A DNA stretch of 64,000 bases from Corynebacterium coyleae. Its GTDB lineage: Bacteria > Actinomycetota > Actinomycetes > Mycobacteriales > Mycobacteriaceae. The notes beneath the pieces were generated by a model, which saw only the letters and a list, made by a program, of their open reading frames with translations, made no database searches and was not told the DNA's origin. Shown here one piece after another: positions 27,253-34,609 of this stretch; positions within the stretch are counted from its first letter, which is position 1, and each line of letters starts with the position of its first letter. Position numbers and translations under genes: made by a program. Location: positions 682,001 through 746,000 of the forward strand of contig NZ_CP047198.1 in NCBI RefSeq assembly GCF_030408635.1, written 5' to 3'.

Positions 27253-27492
27253 ATGCAAACAAATGATTGGACCGCTATCGCGGCTGCTGTTGGGGTGCTG
27301 GAGAAACCCGCATCGCCTGCGCCGCGTCATCGTATCCCGCTTGAGTGTGTCTCTCCGTCGGCAGCGCGTGTCCGCGACGCCCAGGACGAGACCGACCAAC
27401 CGCTGTGGAAGAGCATCTGCGAGGCCCTGTTGATCGTCGTAACGATTTGGGCGTGGACGGTGTTCGTGTGGGTGATGGGAGGCGAGGCGTGA
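27253..27492 (+). CDS. small membrane protein, unknown
   Basis: 79 aa, ATG 27253 after CAGGAAGAAG. About 50 soluble residues then one helix (SICEALLIVVTIWAWTVFVWVMGGEA) at the C-terminus. It is the first of three genes linked by TGATG overlaps (27492, 27770), so translation is coupled. Confidence 0.65.
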   Translation: MQTNDWTAIAAAVGVLEKPASPAPRHRIPLECVSPSAARVRDAQDETDQPLWKSICEALLIVVTIWAWTVFVWVMGGEA

Positions 27493-27770
27493 TGGCGTCG
27501 TCGACAGACAACCGGCGTGATCCGTATTGGATTGCGCGCAGGAACTTTCAGGCAGAGGTTACAGAACTTGCGGCGTTTTACTTCGGGCGTGTCCCGCGGC
27601 GTTGGCAGAGGTATGTCGAAGATCTGTTGGCTGCGGATGTGGACGAATCGGTCGCCGGGCCGAAGTTTCTAGTCCATGGGGCTGTTCAGGTGCGTGCTGC
27701 TTTGTGGGGTTTCGCGCTGGCGACCTTGGTGTTCGCGGTTGGTTTGGTGCTTGCTTTGGAGGTGCTGTGA
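27492..27770 (+). CDS. small membrane protein, unknown
   Basis: 92 aa, ATG 27492 overlapping the previous TGA. The N-terminal part RRDPYWIARRNFQAEVTELAAFYFGRVPRRWQRYVEDLL is amphipathic; the C-terminus is a membrane helix (AALWGFALATLVFAVGLVLALEVL). No family recognised. Overlaps the start of the next gene by one base. Confidence 0.65.
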   Translation: MASSTDNRRDPYWIARRNFQAEVTELAAFYFGRVPRRWQRYVEDLLAADVDESVAGPKFLVHGAVQVRAALWGFALATLVFAVGLVLALEVL

Positions 27771-28414
27771 TGGGACAGATTCAGATTCAGGGCCCGCAGG
27801 TGCCGTTGCTCGTCGACGTGGTGATGAACCGACTGCAGGATGTCATGGACCGCAACGCCGAGTTAGAGCGGGCGTTGTCGGACGTGCCGCGCTCGCCGGC
27901 GGTTGATGCGCAGCGACTGGAAGCGCTGGAAGAAGAGTGGCGGCAGATGTCGAACAAGTACGAAGCCGCGCACAACGACAACCTGCGGCTTAAAGAGCAA
28001 GTAAAGAAAGCGGAGCAGGAACGCCGTTCGGCACTGGATTCAGCGCGAGTGTTGCGCGGCAAGCACCAAAAGAGTGCTGACGAGTTGGCTGATCTGCGTA
28101 AGCAGTTGCTTGAAGAGCGCGAGACGAAAAGGCGCACCATCAAGCGTGAGACTGCGGTTGCCCAGGAGCATGCGGACGAGGAGCGCAAGGCGCGCGAGGA
28201 AGCAGAGCGTGCGCTGGCGAAGTCCGAGGCGTCGTTGAAGACCTTGCAATCGCGAACCAAGCGCGCGGGCGATCCTGCGTTTTGGCGGTCGCTTCAAAAC
28301 CATGTGGACGTTGCGGTGACACAGTTCGAGGAGAACGCCGGTAAGAGTTTCACCGCACTGCGTCGGGCCCAGCACCTTTTGGAGACAAGGGGCGACGATG
28401 ACCAGGAAAAGTAA
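27770..28414 (+). CDS. coiled-coil protein, unknown
   Basis: 214 aa, ATG 27770 (MGQIQIQGPQVPLLVD). From about residue 25 to 165 it is a nearly uninterrupted charged coiled coil (ELERALSD, LEALEEEWRQMSNKYEAAH, KEQVKKAEQERRSALD, LLEERETKRRTIKRETAVA). A short C-terminal globular tail follows. Possibly a phage early protein that bridges partners; no function can be assigned. Confidence 0.7.
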   Translation: MGQIQIQGPQVPLLVDVVMNRLQDVMDRNAELERALSDVPRSPAVDAQRLEALEEEWRQMSNKYEAAHNDNLRLKEQVKKAEQERRSALDSARVLRGKHQKSADELADLRKQLLEERETKRRTIKRETAVAQEHADEERKAREEAERALAKSEASLKTLQSRTKRAGDPAFWRSLQNHVDVAVTQFEENAGKSFTALRRAQHLLETRGDDDQEK

Positions 28415-28754
28415 GAAGTTGCCGCACTGTCAGTACTGCGGCGAGCCGGTGAAACTGGCGTGGACACACCAAGGAATGGCCGAGGACGAGGAAGTCAGTT
28501 TCGACGCCTCCCCGGATCCTGAAGGTGATCACATGATGCATAAGCGTCCTGTCGAGGGTGGTGGCCACCGCACGTATGCGTTGTGGGTGGACATGCAGGA
28601 GGCCGCCGCGATGCGCGCGCAAGGTTCGCTTTTGTGGAAGCGGCATGAAAAGACGTGCCCGAAGTGGCCAGACAGCACCAAGCCTCGTGTGGATCCTGAC
28701 TGGCTCGCCGCGCGCCTTTCGCAGTTGAACCTGCCGGGCGGGCCACGTGGATGA
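28398..28754 (+). CDS. small zinc-ribbon-like protein
   Basis: 118 aa, overlapping the previous gene by 17 bases. An N-terminal zinc-knuckle motif CQYCGEPVKLAW and a later HEKTCPKW supply two Cys-X2-Cys and His/Cys ligands. Other regions are polar (DMQEAAAMRAQGSLLWKR). Function unknown. The next gene begins inside its end. Confidence 0.65.
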   Translation: MTRKSKKLPHCQYCGEPVKLAWTHQGMAEDEEVSFDASPDPEGDHMMHKRPVEGGGHRTYALWVDMQEAAAMRAQGSLLWKRHEKTCPKWPDSTKPRVDPDWLAARLSQLNLPGGPRG

Positions 28755-28896
28755 ACGCGACCTCGATGTGTGGTGGAGCGCGCTCCCACTGAAACGAAAA
28801 CAGCAGTTGTGGCGCTGGCTATCGAAAGACGATGACCAGCACCGCGTACTGCCTAACCAGATTCCACTTCTAGAGATGAAAGGAGACACACAATGA
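28747..28896 (+). CDS. small protein, unknown (49 aa)
   Basis: GTG 28747 gives MDERDLDVWWSALPLKRKQQ and then LWRWLSKDDDQHRVLPNQIPLL, ending in a TGA that overlaps the next ATG (CAATGA). Overlap with genes on both sides supports it as a real coupled frame in this tightly packed early operon. Trp-rich and basic. No family recognised. Confidence 0.6.
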   Translation: MDERDLDVWWSALPLKRKQQLWRWLSKDDDQHRVLPNQIPLLEMKGDTQ

Positions 28897-29678
28897 CTTC
28901 GCACAGCACGTCTGATTCGCTGCTGATCTGCCGCATGGATTCACTCTCTCGCGCGCTGCGTGCGGCGTTGAAGATCGCCGGCAAGAAGGAACTTTCCTTC
29001 GTGCGGCTCAGCAGGCCGTCCGAGGAGAAACTCGCCGTATCGGCAGTAAACGAGAAAGCCACGTTTGCCACGACGTTGCACGCGAACTTCATCCATTGGG
29101 TAGAAGACCGCGATCATGTCATTGACATCAGCAAGCCGGTTGCGGCGTCTCTTGCTGGCTTCGAGATCAAGATGCCAAAGGGCCTTGACTCCGACCCGTT
29201 GGTGTCGTTGCGTATCGGCGAGGAAGCGCTTCGCCTGCGGGACGAGACGGGCTTGTTTCCGATTGCCCGTGGCCGCAATGAGTACCGCGAAGCCGAGCCG
29301 GTGCTTCCCGGCAACCACCGGGAAGCATTGTCCAGGACGAGCACGTGGCCTGGAGGGTCGTTCCTGTTCCCACCGGAGGAACTCGCCACTGTCGCAAGCG
29401 TGGCCAAGGCTCTTGATAAGCCGGTCGGGTTGATGCAGCGTCTCGTGCGTGACAATGCGGTGCGGTGGTATGTCGTCGGCCCTGGCTGGCAATTGTCGAT
29501 GGCGGAAACACCAGAATCACGTAACAAGGCCGACAACGAGACGGCACAAGACCAGTCGCCGGAGCACGACCAGGACGCCGAGCCCTCCGACGCAGAGCAA
29601 TCTGATGCGGACAGCGAACCGGCTAATCCAGTGGCCAAGATCGTGCGAGTAGCGGCACCGGAGTTCGCGCCAGCATGA
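28893..29678 (+). CDS. phage early protein, unknown
   Basis: 261 aa, ATG 28893 after AAAGGAGA. N-terminal beta-rich part (LSRALRAALKIAGKKELSFVRLSRPSEEKLAVSAVNEKATFATTLHA) faintly recalls a sliding-clamp-like domain, but the match is not strong enough to name. The middle has FPPEELATVASVAKALDKPVGLMQRL, and the last 60 residues are very acidic. The stop overlaps the ATG of the WhiB gene (ATGA). Confidence 0.6.
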   Translation: MTSHSTSDSLLICRMDSLSRALRAALKIAGKKELSFVRLSRPSEEKLAVSAVNEKATFATTLHANFIHWVEDRDHVIDISKPVAASLAGFEIKMPKGLDSDPLVSLRIGEEALRLRDETGLFPIARGRNEYREAEPVLPGNHREALSRTSTWPGGSFLFPPEELATVASVAKALDKPVGLMQRLVRDNAVRWYVVGPGWQLSMAETPESRNKADNETAQDQSPEHDQDAEPSDAEQSDADSEPANPVAKIVRVAAPEFAPA

Positions 29679-30121
29679 TCGAAGGTATCTGCCAGCAGAA
29701 GAAGTGGCGCCGCAAAGTCCGCAGCGGTGAGTTGATCCCGTGGGACACCACCGGGTCGACGGAGTTGCGTGAAGCAGCACACGCCAAAGCACGCATGCTT
29801 TGCGCGTCCTGCCCGGTACTGGAAGCGTGCGAGGCCTACTTATCTGACATGGAGCGTGCCGGCATCAGCGTTGCCGGTGTGGTGGCGGGCCGCTACAGCG
29901 ATCTAGCGCTTAGCGCGACCCCCTCGCGGAAGATCAAGAAACTGCCCGAGGAAGACGCCGTAGAGCGGCAAGCCACCTGCAGAGGATGTGGTCAAAGGAT
30001 GTGGCCACAGTTCGCCACGCCAGACCTCATTGCACAAACGCCGGCACCCCAACACTGCGGCGAAGGGCTCTGCGAGAACTGCCACCCACACCTATCCCGC
30101 ACCAACCGCACCACCAAATAA
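29675..30121 (+). CDS. WhiB-family iron-sulfur transcription regulator (phage-borne)
   Basis: 148 aa. The four-cysteine WhiB pattern is visible: Cys6 (GICQQ), then CASCPVLEAC (CxxCx5C), followed by the turn motif GVVAGRY in place of the host G(V/I)WGG. A basic stretch PSRKIKKLPEED follows. A second set of Cys/His (CRGCGQRMW, HCGEGLCENCHPH) adds a zinc-ribbon-like tail not usual in WhiB. Phage WhiB proteins can act as regulators or as inhibitors of host WhiB proteins. Coupled to the upstream gene by ATGA. Confidence 0.85.
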   Translation: MIEGICQQKKWRRKVRSGELIPWDTTGSTELREAAHAKARMLCASCPVLEACEAYLSDMERAGISVAGVVAGRYSDLALSATPSRKIKKLPEEDAVERQATCRGCGQRMWPQFATPDLIAQTPAPQHCGEGLCENCHPHLSRTNRTTK

Positions 30122-30139
30122 CCCAGAAAGGAGGCCACC

Positions 30140-31351
30140 ATGGCTTGGCTCAGAGTCGGCGACAACATCAACACCCACCCACTGATGTCACGCCTGGTGG
30201 AAGCATGCGAATACGACCATGCATTGAAACTCGAGGCACTCGGACTCTTCATCGCCCTCGCAACATCATCAGCAGCACACCTCACCGACTACGTCGTCGA
30301 ACCAGGTCTCGTCGGCGTACTCGCGCCGGGCCGCGAGAAGAAACTGATGGACGTGTTGCGTGCGGCGACGCTGGTAGAGAACTACAAGGACGAACAGGAG
30401 GAACGGTGGCTGTACAGGCTGAAGAATGACATTGAGTTCGTCCACATGAGAAGCAAGGCGGCGGTTGAGATCGACCGTGACCGCACTCGTGATCGTCGCA
30501 ATCCAGAACTGACGATCCCCGTGCGTGTACGCGACGGCGACCAATGCCGGTGGTGTGGACGTACCGTGAACTTCGCCGACCACAAGTCGAACCGTGGCGG
30601 CACGATCGATAGTTTGAACTCGCACCAAGAGTCAACGGTGGAAACACTGGTTGTCGCTTGTCGCGGGTGTAACTCTGAAAGGAAAGCGGGCAAGGAAGGC
30701 TTCGAACTGCGTCAAGCCCCGATGTTCCCGCATTATGAAACATCGACCATAAACTTCATCAATACCCATAAATGGTCCGTTGCCAACGGTATCCATGTGG
30801 AGAAGTCACAATCTGAGTTGGAATTGGAGCCTGCAGCAGCGCGGGCGGATGGAGCGCCAGCGGAGGTTGAGGGAGCAGCGCGGGAAACTGCAGCAGCGTC
30901 TCAACCACGGGCAGCACACACCGCTGACAGTGCAGCGCGGCTGGCAGCAGCGTCTGACGAGACAGCAGCGCCTACCACTTCGACCGGGCAACCAGTCCGG
31001 TCACGAGACCACGAAGATGAACCCGCATGGTTACGTGAGCCGATTGATAAGTATCGCCGAAAGCCTGCAGCAGCGCGGGCGGATGGAGCGCCAGCGGAGG
31101 TTGAGGGAGCAGCGCGGGAAACTGCAGCAGCGTCTCAACCACGGGCAGCACACACCGCTGACAGTGCAGCGCGGCAGAGGCGCCGACGCAAAGGTAACGA
31201 ATCGATAAAATCAAACGGATATCCGTTTGATTTCACGGGTAGGCAGGGTGACGATCCGGGGTTGTCCGGGTCGGGTCGGGACGGGACGGGTCGGGCCGGG
31301 CCTGTACGAAGACGCCGTAAGCGGGGCAGACGTGGAGGTGGGAAGAAATGA
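30140..31351 (+). CDS. phage replication-type protein with HNH domain and duplicated tail
   Basis: 403 aa, ATG 30140 after AAAGGAGGCCACC. Residues 1-100 (MAWLRVGDNINTHPLM, ALKLEALGLFIALATSSAAHL) look like the helical start of actinophage replisome-organiser-type proteins. Residues about 130-190 form an HNH nuclease-like zinc domain: CRWCGRTVNF, HKSNRGGTIDSLNSH, CRGCNSERKAGKEGF. The last third is low-complexity (Ala/Glu/Arg) with a 38-residue perfect duplication, then an Arg/Gly-rich end. Its stop overlaps the next ATG. Confidence 0.7.
   Translation: MAWLRVGDNINTHPLMSRLVEACEYDHALKLEALGLFIALATSSAAHLTDYVVEPGLVGVLAPGREKKLMDVLRAATLVENYKDEQEERWLYRLKNDIEFVHMRSKAAVEIDRDRTRDRRNPELTIPVRVRDGDQCRWCGRTVNFADHKSNRGGTIDSLNSHQESTVETLVVACRGCNSERKAGKEGFELRQAPMFPHYETSTINFINTHKWSVANGIHVEKSQSELELEPAAARADGAPAEVEGAARETAAASQPRAAHTADSAARLAAASDETAAPTTSTGQPVRSRDHEDEPAWLREPIDKYRRKPAAARADGAPAEVEGAARETAAASQPRAAHTADSAARQRRRRKGNESIKSNGYPFDFTGRQGDDPGLSGSGRDGTGRAGPVRRRRKRGRRGGGKK
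30828..31175 (+). repeat. 114-bp perfect in-frame direct repeat
   Basis: 30828-30941 is identical to 31062-31175; the copies are 234 bp (78 codons) apart, so both encode the same 38 residues in the HNH protein (beginning PAAARADGAPAEVEG). Perfect identity over 114 bp points to a recent duplication. Confidence 0.95.
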
Positions 31352-31911
31352 TTGACGACCTGGATAGATGGTTATATCTCTTAGAGTCTCGCTCTCCGTT
31401 GCTTGAAGAGTTATTGGTTCCACGTCGGGGAATTGGTGAAAGGTTTAGCCGGCCTCCGGCCCGTCGGGGGTCGAAGCCTCCTTTGGTGATCGATATTGCT
31501 GATCTGATTTGCCGGGTTGAGAGCACGCTCGGCTTCTGGTGTGGGCGTGTGGTTGCAGCATTGGATGTGCACGAGTCGGCTCCCGGTGAGCGCGACGCAG
31601 CAGTGCGTGCGCGTTGGTTGGCTCGACACATCGATGTGATTCGCAAGCAGCCATGGGCGGAAATGATGGCGACGGAACTGGCGGGGCTTACTGCGGTGGT
31701 GATGGAAGTTGTAGAGCCGACTGGTGAAGACATTGAACCGCCGGCTTACGGCACTGCTCGCCAGATGCAGCGTTGGGCCGCACATCTGGGTTATCCAGTG
31801 TCCAGGTGGAAGATTCAAACGGCCATCGAGCGCGGGCAAATACCCTCGACAGTGCGGCCTGATGGGGCACGATTGGTGCGTCTAGAAGACGTCCTTGGGC
31901 TGGGGAAATGA
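31348..31911 (+). CDS. phage early protein, unknown
   Basis: 187 aa, ATG 31348 overlapping the previous stop (ATGA). N-terminal helical part (MIDDLDRWLYLLESRSPLLEE), middle with CRVESTLGFWCGRVVAALDVHES, and C-terminal ARQMQRWAAHLGYPVSRWKIQTAIERGQI that looks like a small winged-HTH. Function unknown. A terminator follows. Confidence 0.65.
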   Translation: MIDDLDRWLYLLESRSPLLEELLVPRRGIGERFSRPPARRGSKPPLVIDIADLICRVESTLGFWCGRVVAALDVHESAPGERDAAVRARWLARHIDVIRKQPWAEMMATELAGLTAVVMEVVEPTGEDIEPPAYGTARQMQRWAAHLGYPVSRWKIQTAIERGQIPSTVRPDGARLVRLEDVLGLGK

Positions 31912-31968
31912 GCGAGCATTCTAAACCAGCCACCCAGGGTGCTATGCTTGCGCATTGTAAGAAGTTTC

Positions 31969-31998
31969 AAGCCCCAGCCGTCCGGTTTGGGGCTTTTG
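31969..31998 (+). terminator. rho-independent terminator, end of early operon
   Basis: AAGCCCCA (31969-31976), 11-base loop, TGGGGCTT (31988-31995), then Ts. It separates the early genes from the packaging genes, so a late promoter probably lies between here and 32023, or read-through is regulated. Confidence 0.85.
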
Positions 31999-32022
31999 TT
32001 GTAGATGTTGGGAGGTGACGCA

Positions 32023-32460
32023 ATGGCAAGAGCGAACACGATTTGTGCAGTACCTGGCTGCCCAGACTCGACGCATTCGCGTGGGCTGTGTCGAAGCCAT
32101 GCGGCACTTCACGAACAGCACCAACGTCGTACTGTTCCCACGAAGGTTGCCTACCGTGACCCGGTGGAGCGGCGGCGCCGAGCCGACGCGGTCGCAGCGC
32201 ACCGCGCCCGGTACGGCAACATCTGTCCCGGCTTCCAACGCCCACCGCACCGAGCCACTGACTTAACCGCACAGCACGCTGACGCGCTCGTGCTCGGTGG
32301 TGCTCTCGATCAACCCCTGACGGTGCTGTGTCGGGCGTGCAACTCGCGTCACGGATTGGCCGCTCGGCGGAAAAAGGGACCGGCGTTTCGTCGGGGTGGG
32401 GGAGTACCCCTCAACCAGCCACCACCTGCGCCGTGGGCTAGGGCGGAAAGAAGTTTTTAG
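32023..32460 (+). CDS. HNH endonuclease, packaging-associated
   Basis: 145 aa, ATG 32023 after GGGAGGTGA. Two zinc-type Cys pairs and His-Asn: CAVPGCPDSTHSRGLCRSH, then DLTAQHADALVLGGALDQPLTVLCRACNSRHG. An HNH gene immediately before terminase is characteristic of cos phages, where it is needed for terminase cutting; that role is likely here. Confidence 0.87.
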   Translation: MARANTICAVPGCPDSTHSRGLCRSHAALHEQHQRRTVPTKVAYRDPVERRRRADAVAAHRARYGNICPGFQRPPHRATDLTAQHADALVLGGALDQPLTVLCRACNSRHGLAARRKKGPAFRRGGGVPLNQPPPAPWARAERSF

Positions 32461-32490
32461 GGTTCAAAAAACCAGGTAGGAGGGGTAATT

Positions 32491-32952
32491 ATGGGTTCTG
32501 GTGGTGCTCGAATTCGCTCCGGTCCGCGTCCGGATCCGACATCTAAACGTTCCGAGCAACGCGGGATTTCGGGTTCGTTGCGGCAGTTGCCGGCAGAGGG
32601 CTACACCGGCCGAATTCCGGCTTGGCCGCTGCCGAAGCGACCCAATAGGGAAATCGCGCTGTGGAAGAAAATGTGGCGCTACCCGCAAGCCGTCGCCTGG
32701 GCAGAAGAACCGTGGCGGTGGCTGATGATTGCGCATTATGTGCACTGGGCTGTCAAAAGCGAACAGCCTGATGCGTCACCGTCGACGATGACACAGACCA
32801 TGCGACTTGCCGATGCCATTGGGCTGACGCCTGCAGGAATGCGTGAAAACGGCTGGGAGGTTCGCGCCAAGACCGAGAAGGAGGAGGCGGAGTCGAACGC
32901 CTCTCGTGCCGGTCAAAATGTGGTGCAGATACGCCGCCGACTCCGCGAATAA
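32491..32952 (+). CDS. terminase small subunit
   Basis: 153 aa, ATG 32491 after AGGAGGGG. The opening GSGGARIRSGPRPDPTSKRS and the region LPAEGYTGRIPAWPLPKRPN, then LWKKMWRYPQAVAWAEEP and TMRLADAIGLTPAGMRENGW, are typical of actinophage small terminases that recognise the cos site. Placed between the HNH gene and the large subunit. Confidence 0.88.
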   Translation: MGSGGARIRSGPRPDPTSKRSEQRGISGSLRQLPAEGYTGRIPAWPLPKRPNREIALWKKMWRYPQAVAWAEEPWRWLMIAHYVHWAVKSEQPDASPSTMTQTMRLADAIGLTPAGMRENGWEVRAKTEKEEAESNASRAGQNVVQIRRRLRE

Positions 32953-32955
32953 CGA

Positions 32956-34014
32956 TTGCAAGACTGGAAAGTCGATTTCCCAACGCTTGGCGACCTGTGG
33001 GACGCATGGGTACAAGCGCACTGCAGGGTCCCAGACGGCTACCGACGCGGCGAACCAATGCGCTGGTCGGATTGGCAGTTCTGGTGTGCGGCAAAGTTCG
33101 GCGAGATTCGCGCCGGGCTGGTCTGGGAGGGTGATCCTCTTGGCAACCAGGCGTTTCGGTATCGCCGTATGCAGGTGGTGTTGCCGCAGAAGATGGGCAA
33201 AGGTCCGTGGGCGGCGACGATGTGCGCGCTGCAGGCTGTTGGTCCTGCAGAGTTTTGTGGGTTTGCGCAGGCTGGTGATGTGTATCGGTGTGCTGATTGG
33301 GGGTGTCCGTGTGGTTTCGAGTTTGAGTACATGTCGGGCGAGCCGATGGGCAGGCCGCATCCGTCGCCGCTGCTGCAGATTACGGCGACGAGTGAGGACC
33401 AGACCGATAACACGTACCGTCCTTTGCGCTCGATGATTCGGCTGGGCCCGTTGAAGTGGCTGCTGAAGGACTTGGGCACGTTCGTGCGTGTCCTTGGACA
33501 TGAAGGTGGTGAAGATGCTGACCGTATCGACGTGGTCACCGCCTCTGCGGACTCGAAAGTCGGTAACCCGGTGTCTTTCGTCGTCCAGGACGAGACGGGC
33601 CTGTGGACGGCGTCGAACCGGATGACGAAACTGGCTGACAACCAACGTCGTGGCCTGGCAGGTATGTCGGGTCGCTCGATTGAGACCACGAACGCCTGGA
33701 ACACCGCAGTGAACTCGGTCGCGCAGCAAACGTTCGAGTCGCCAGTCGATGACGTGTTCCGGTTCTACCCACAACCTCCTGCAGACCTGCGCTGGTCAAA
33801 CAGCGAGGAGCGCCGAGCAATCCTTGAATACGTCTACATGGGCACCCCATGGGTCAACCTCGATTCGATTGAGGCTGAAGCCCAGGAACTCAACCACCGT
33901 GACCCCGAGCAAGCGGAGCGCTTCTTCGGCAACCGATCAACCTACGCGTCTGGCACCTGGCTGCCAGCAGGACTTTGGGAGGGCGCATATGGAATGGATG
34001 GCAAACCCGCCTGA
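32956..34014 (+). CDS. terminase large subunit, ATPase part
   Basis: 352 aa, TTG 32956 (the stop codon immediately upstream in frame leaves no other start; no clear ribosome site, so coupling to TerS is likely). N-terminal FPTLGDLWDAWVQAHCRVPDGYRRGEP, then the motor ATPase: a degenerate Walker A in VLPQKMGKGPWAA and Walker B FVVQDETGLW. It ends TWLPAGLWEGAYG then a short tail, without the nuclease domain, which continues in another frame at 33989. Confidence 0.88.
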   Translation: MQDWKVDFPTLGDLWDAWVQAHCRVPDGYRRGEPMRWSDWQFWCAAKFGEIRAGLVWEGDPLGNQAFRYRRMQVVLPQKMGKGPWAATMCALQAVGPAEFCGFAQAGDVYRCADWGCPCGFEFEYMSGEPMGRPHPSPLLQITATSEDQTDNTYRPLRSMIRLGPLKWLLKDLGTFVRVLGHEGGEDADRIDVVTASADSKVGNPVSFVVQDETGLWTASNRMTKLADNQRRGLAGMSGRSIETTNAWNTAVNSVAQQTFESPVDDVFRFYPQPPADLRWSNSEERRAILEYVYMGTPWVNLDSIEAEAQELNHRDPEQAERFFGNRSTYASGTWLPAGLWEGAYGMDGKPA

Positions 34015-34603
34015 CGGGACTCGTATCTGTCTTGGCTTCGACGGCTCGGAGGTCAACGACTGGACCGCAATCCGCGCAGAGACCGTCGACGGCTTCCAGT
34101 TCACTCCCCGCTACGGGCCAGATTCGCGCCCAACGATCTGGAATCCCGCCCAATGGGGCGGGCGCATTCCCCGCGGCGAAGTCATCGCCGCCGTTGATGA
34201 ACTCTTCGACCGCTTCGACGTAGAGCGAATGTACTGCGACCCGCAAGACTGGCGCTCCGAGATCGGCGACTGGTCACTGGCTCACGGCGACGAAACCGTA
34301 TTCGAGTGGCCCACAAACTCAATCCGGCGCATGTTCGCCGCACTTTCTCGCTTCGAAATCGACCTATCCACCGGACGAATCACACACGACGGGTGTCCGC
34401 TGACCGCAATGTCGGTGGCCAACGCCAAACGGGTCGCAAAACCCGGCCAGCAATACATCCTCGGCAAGCCCACAGACCACCAGAAGATCGACGCCGCAAT
34501 GGCCTCCGTAGTCGCCCACGAAGCAGCAATGGACGCCCACGCAGCAGGCTGGGGAAACTCACACGAATCAGGAGTCATAGTGCTCGGAAGACGCAGGAGG
34601 TGA
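33989..34603 (+). CDS. terminase large subunit, nuclease part (separate frame)
   Basis: 204 aa. It starts at ATG 33989, 6 bases after a good GGGAGG inside the ATPase gene, and overlaps it by 26 bases. PDGTRICLGFDGSEVNDWTAI is the RNase-H-like nuclease start with the first catalytic Asp; MYCDPQDWRSE and HQKIDAAMASVVAHEAAM supply the later acidic residues. In most relatives this is continuous with the ATPase. Its stop region supplies the AGGAGG for the portal gene. Confidence 0.85.
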   Translation: MEWMANPPDGTRICLGFDGSEVNDWTAIRAETVDGFQFTPRYGPDSRPTIWNPAQWGGRIPRGEVIAAVDELFDRFDVERMYCDPQDWRSEIGDWSLAHGDETVFEWPTNSIRRMFAALSRFEIDLSTGRITHDGCPLTAMSVANAKRVAKPGQQYILGKPTDHQKIDAAMASVVAHEAAMDAHAAGWGNSHESGVIVLGRRRR

Positions 34604-34609
34604 CCGGAC

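Noticed and set aside
30780-31208. Second frame with QQRGRMERQRRLREQ repeats
   Set aside because: It is the other reading of the 114-bp duplication; the HNH protein frame explains the region.
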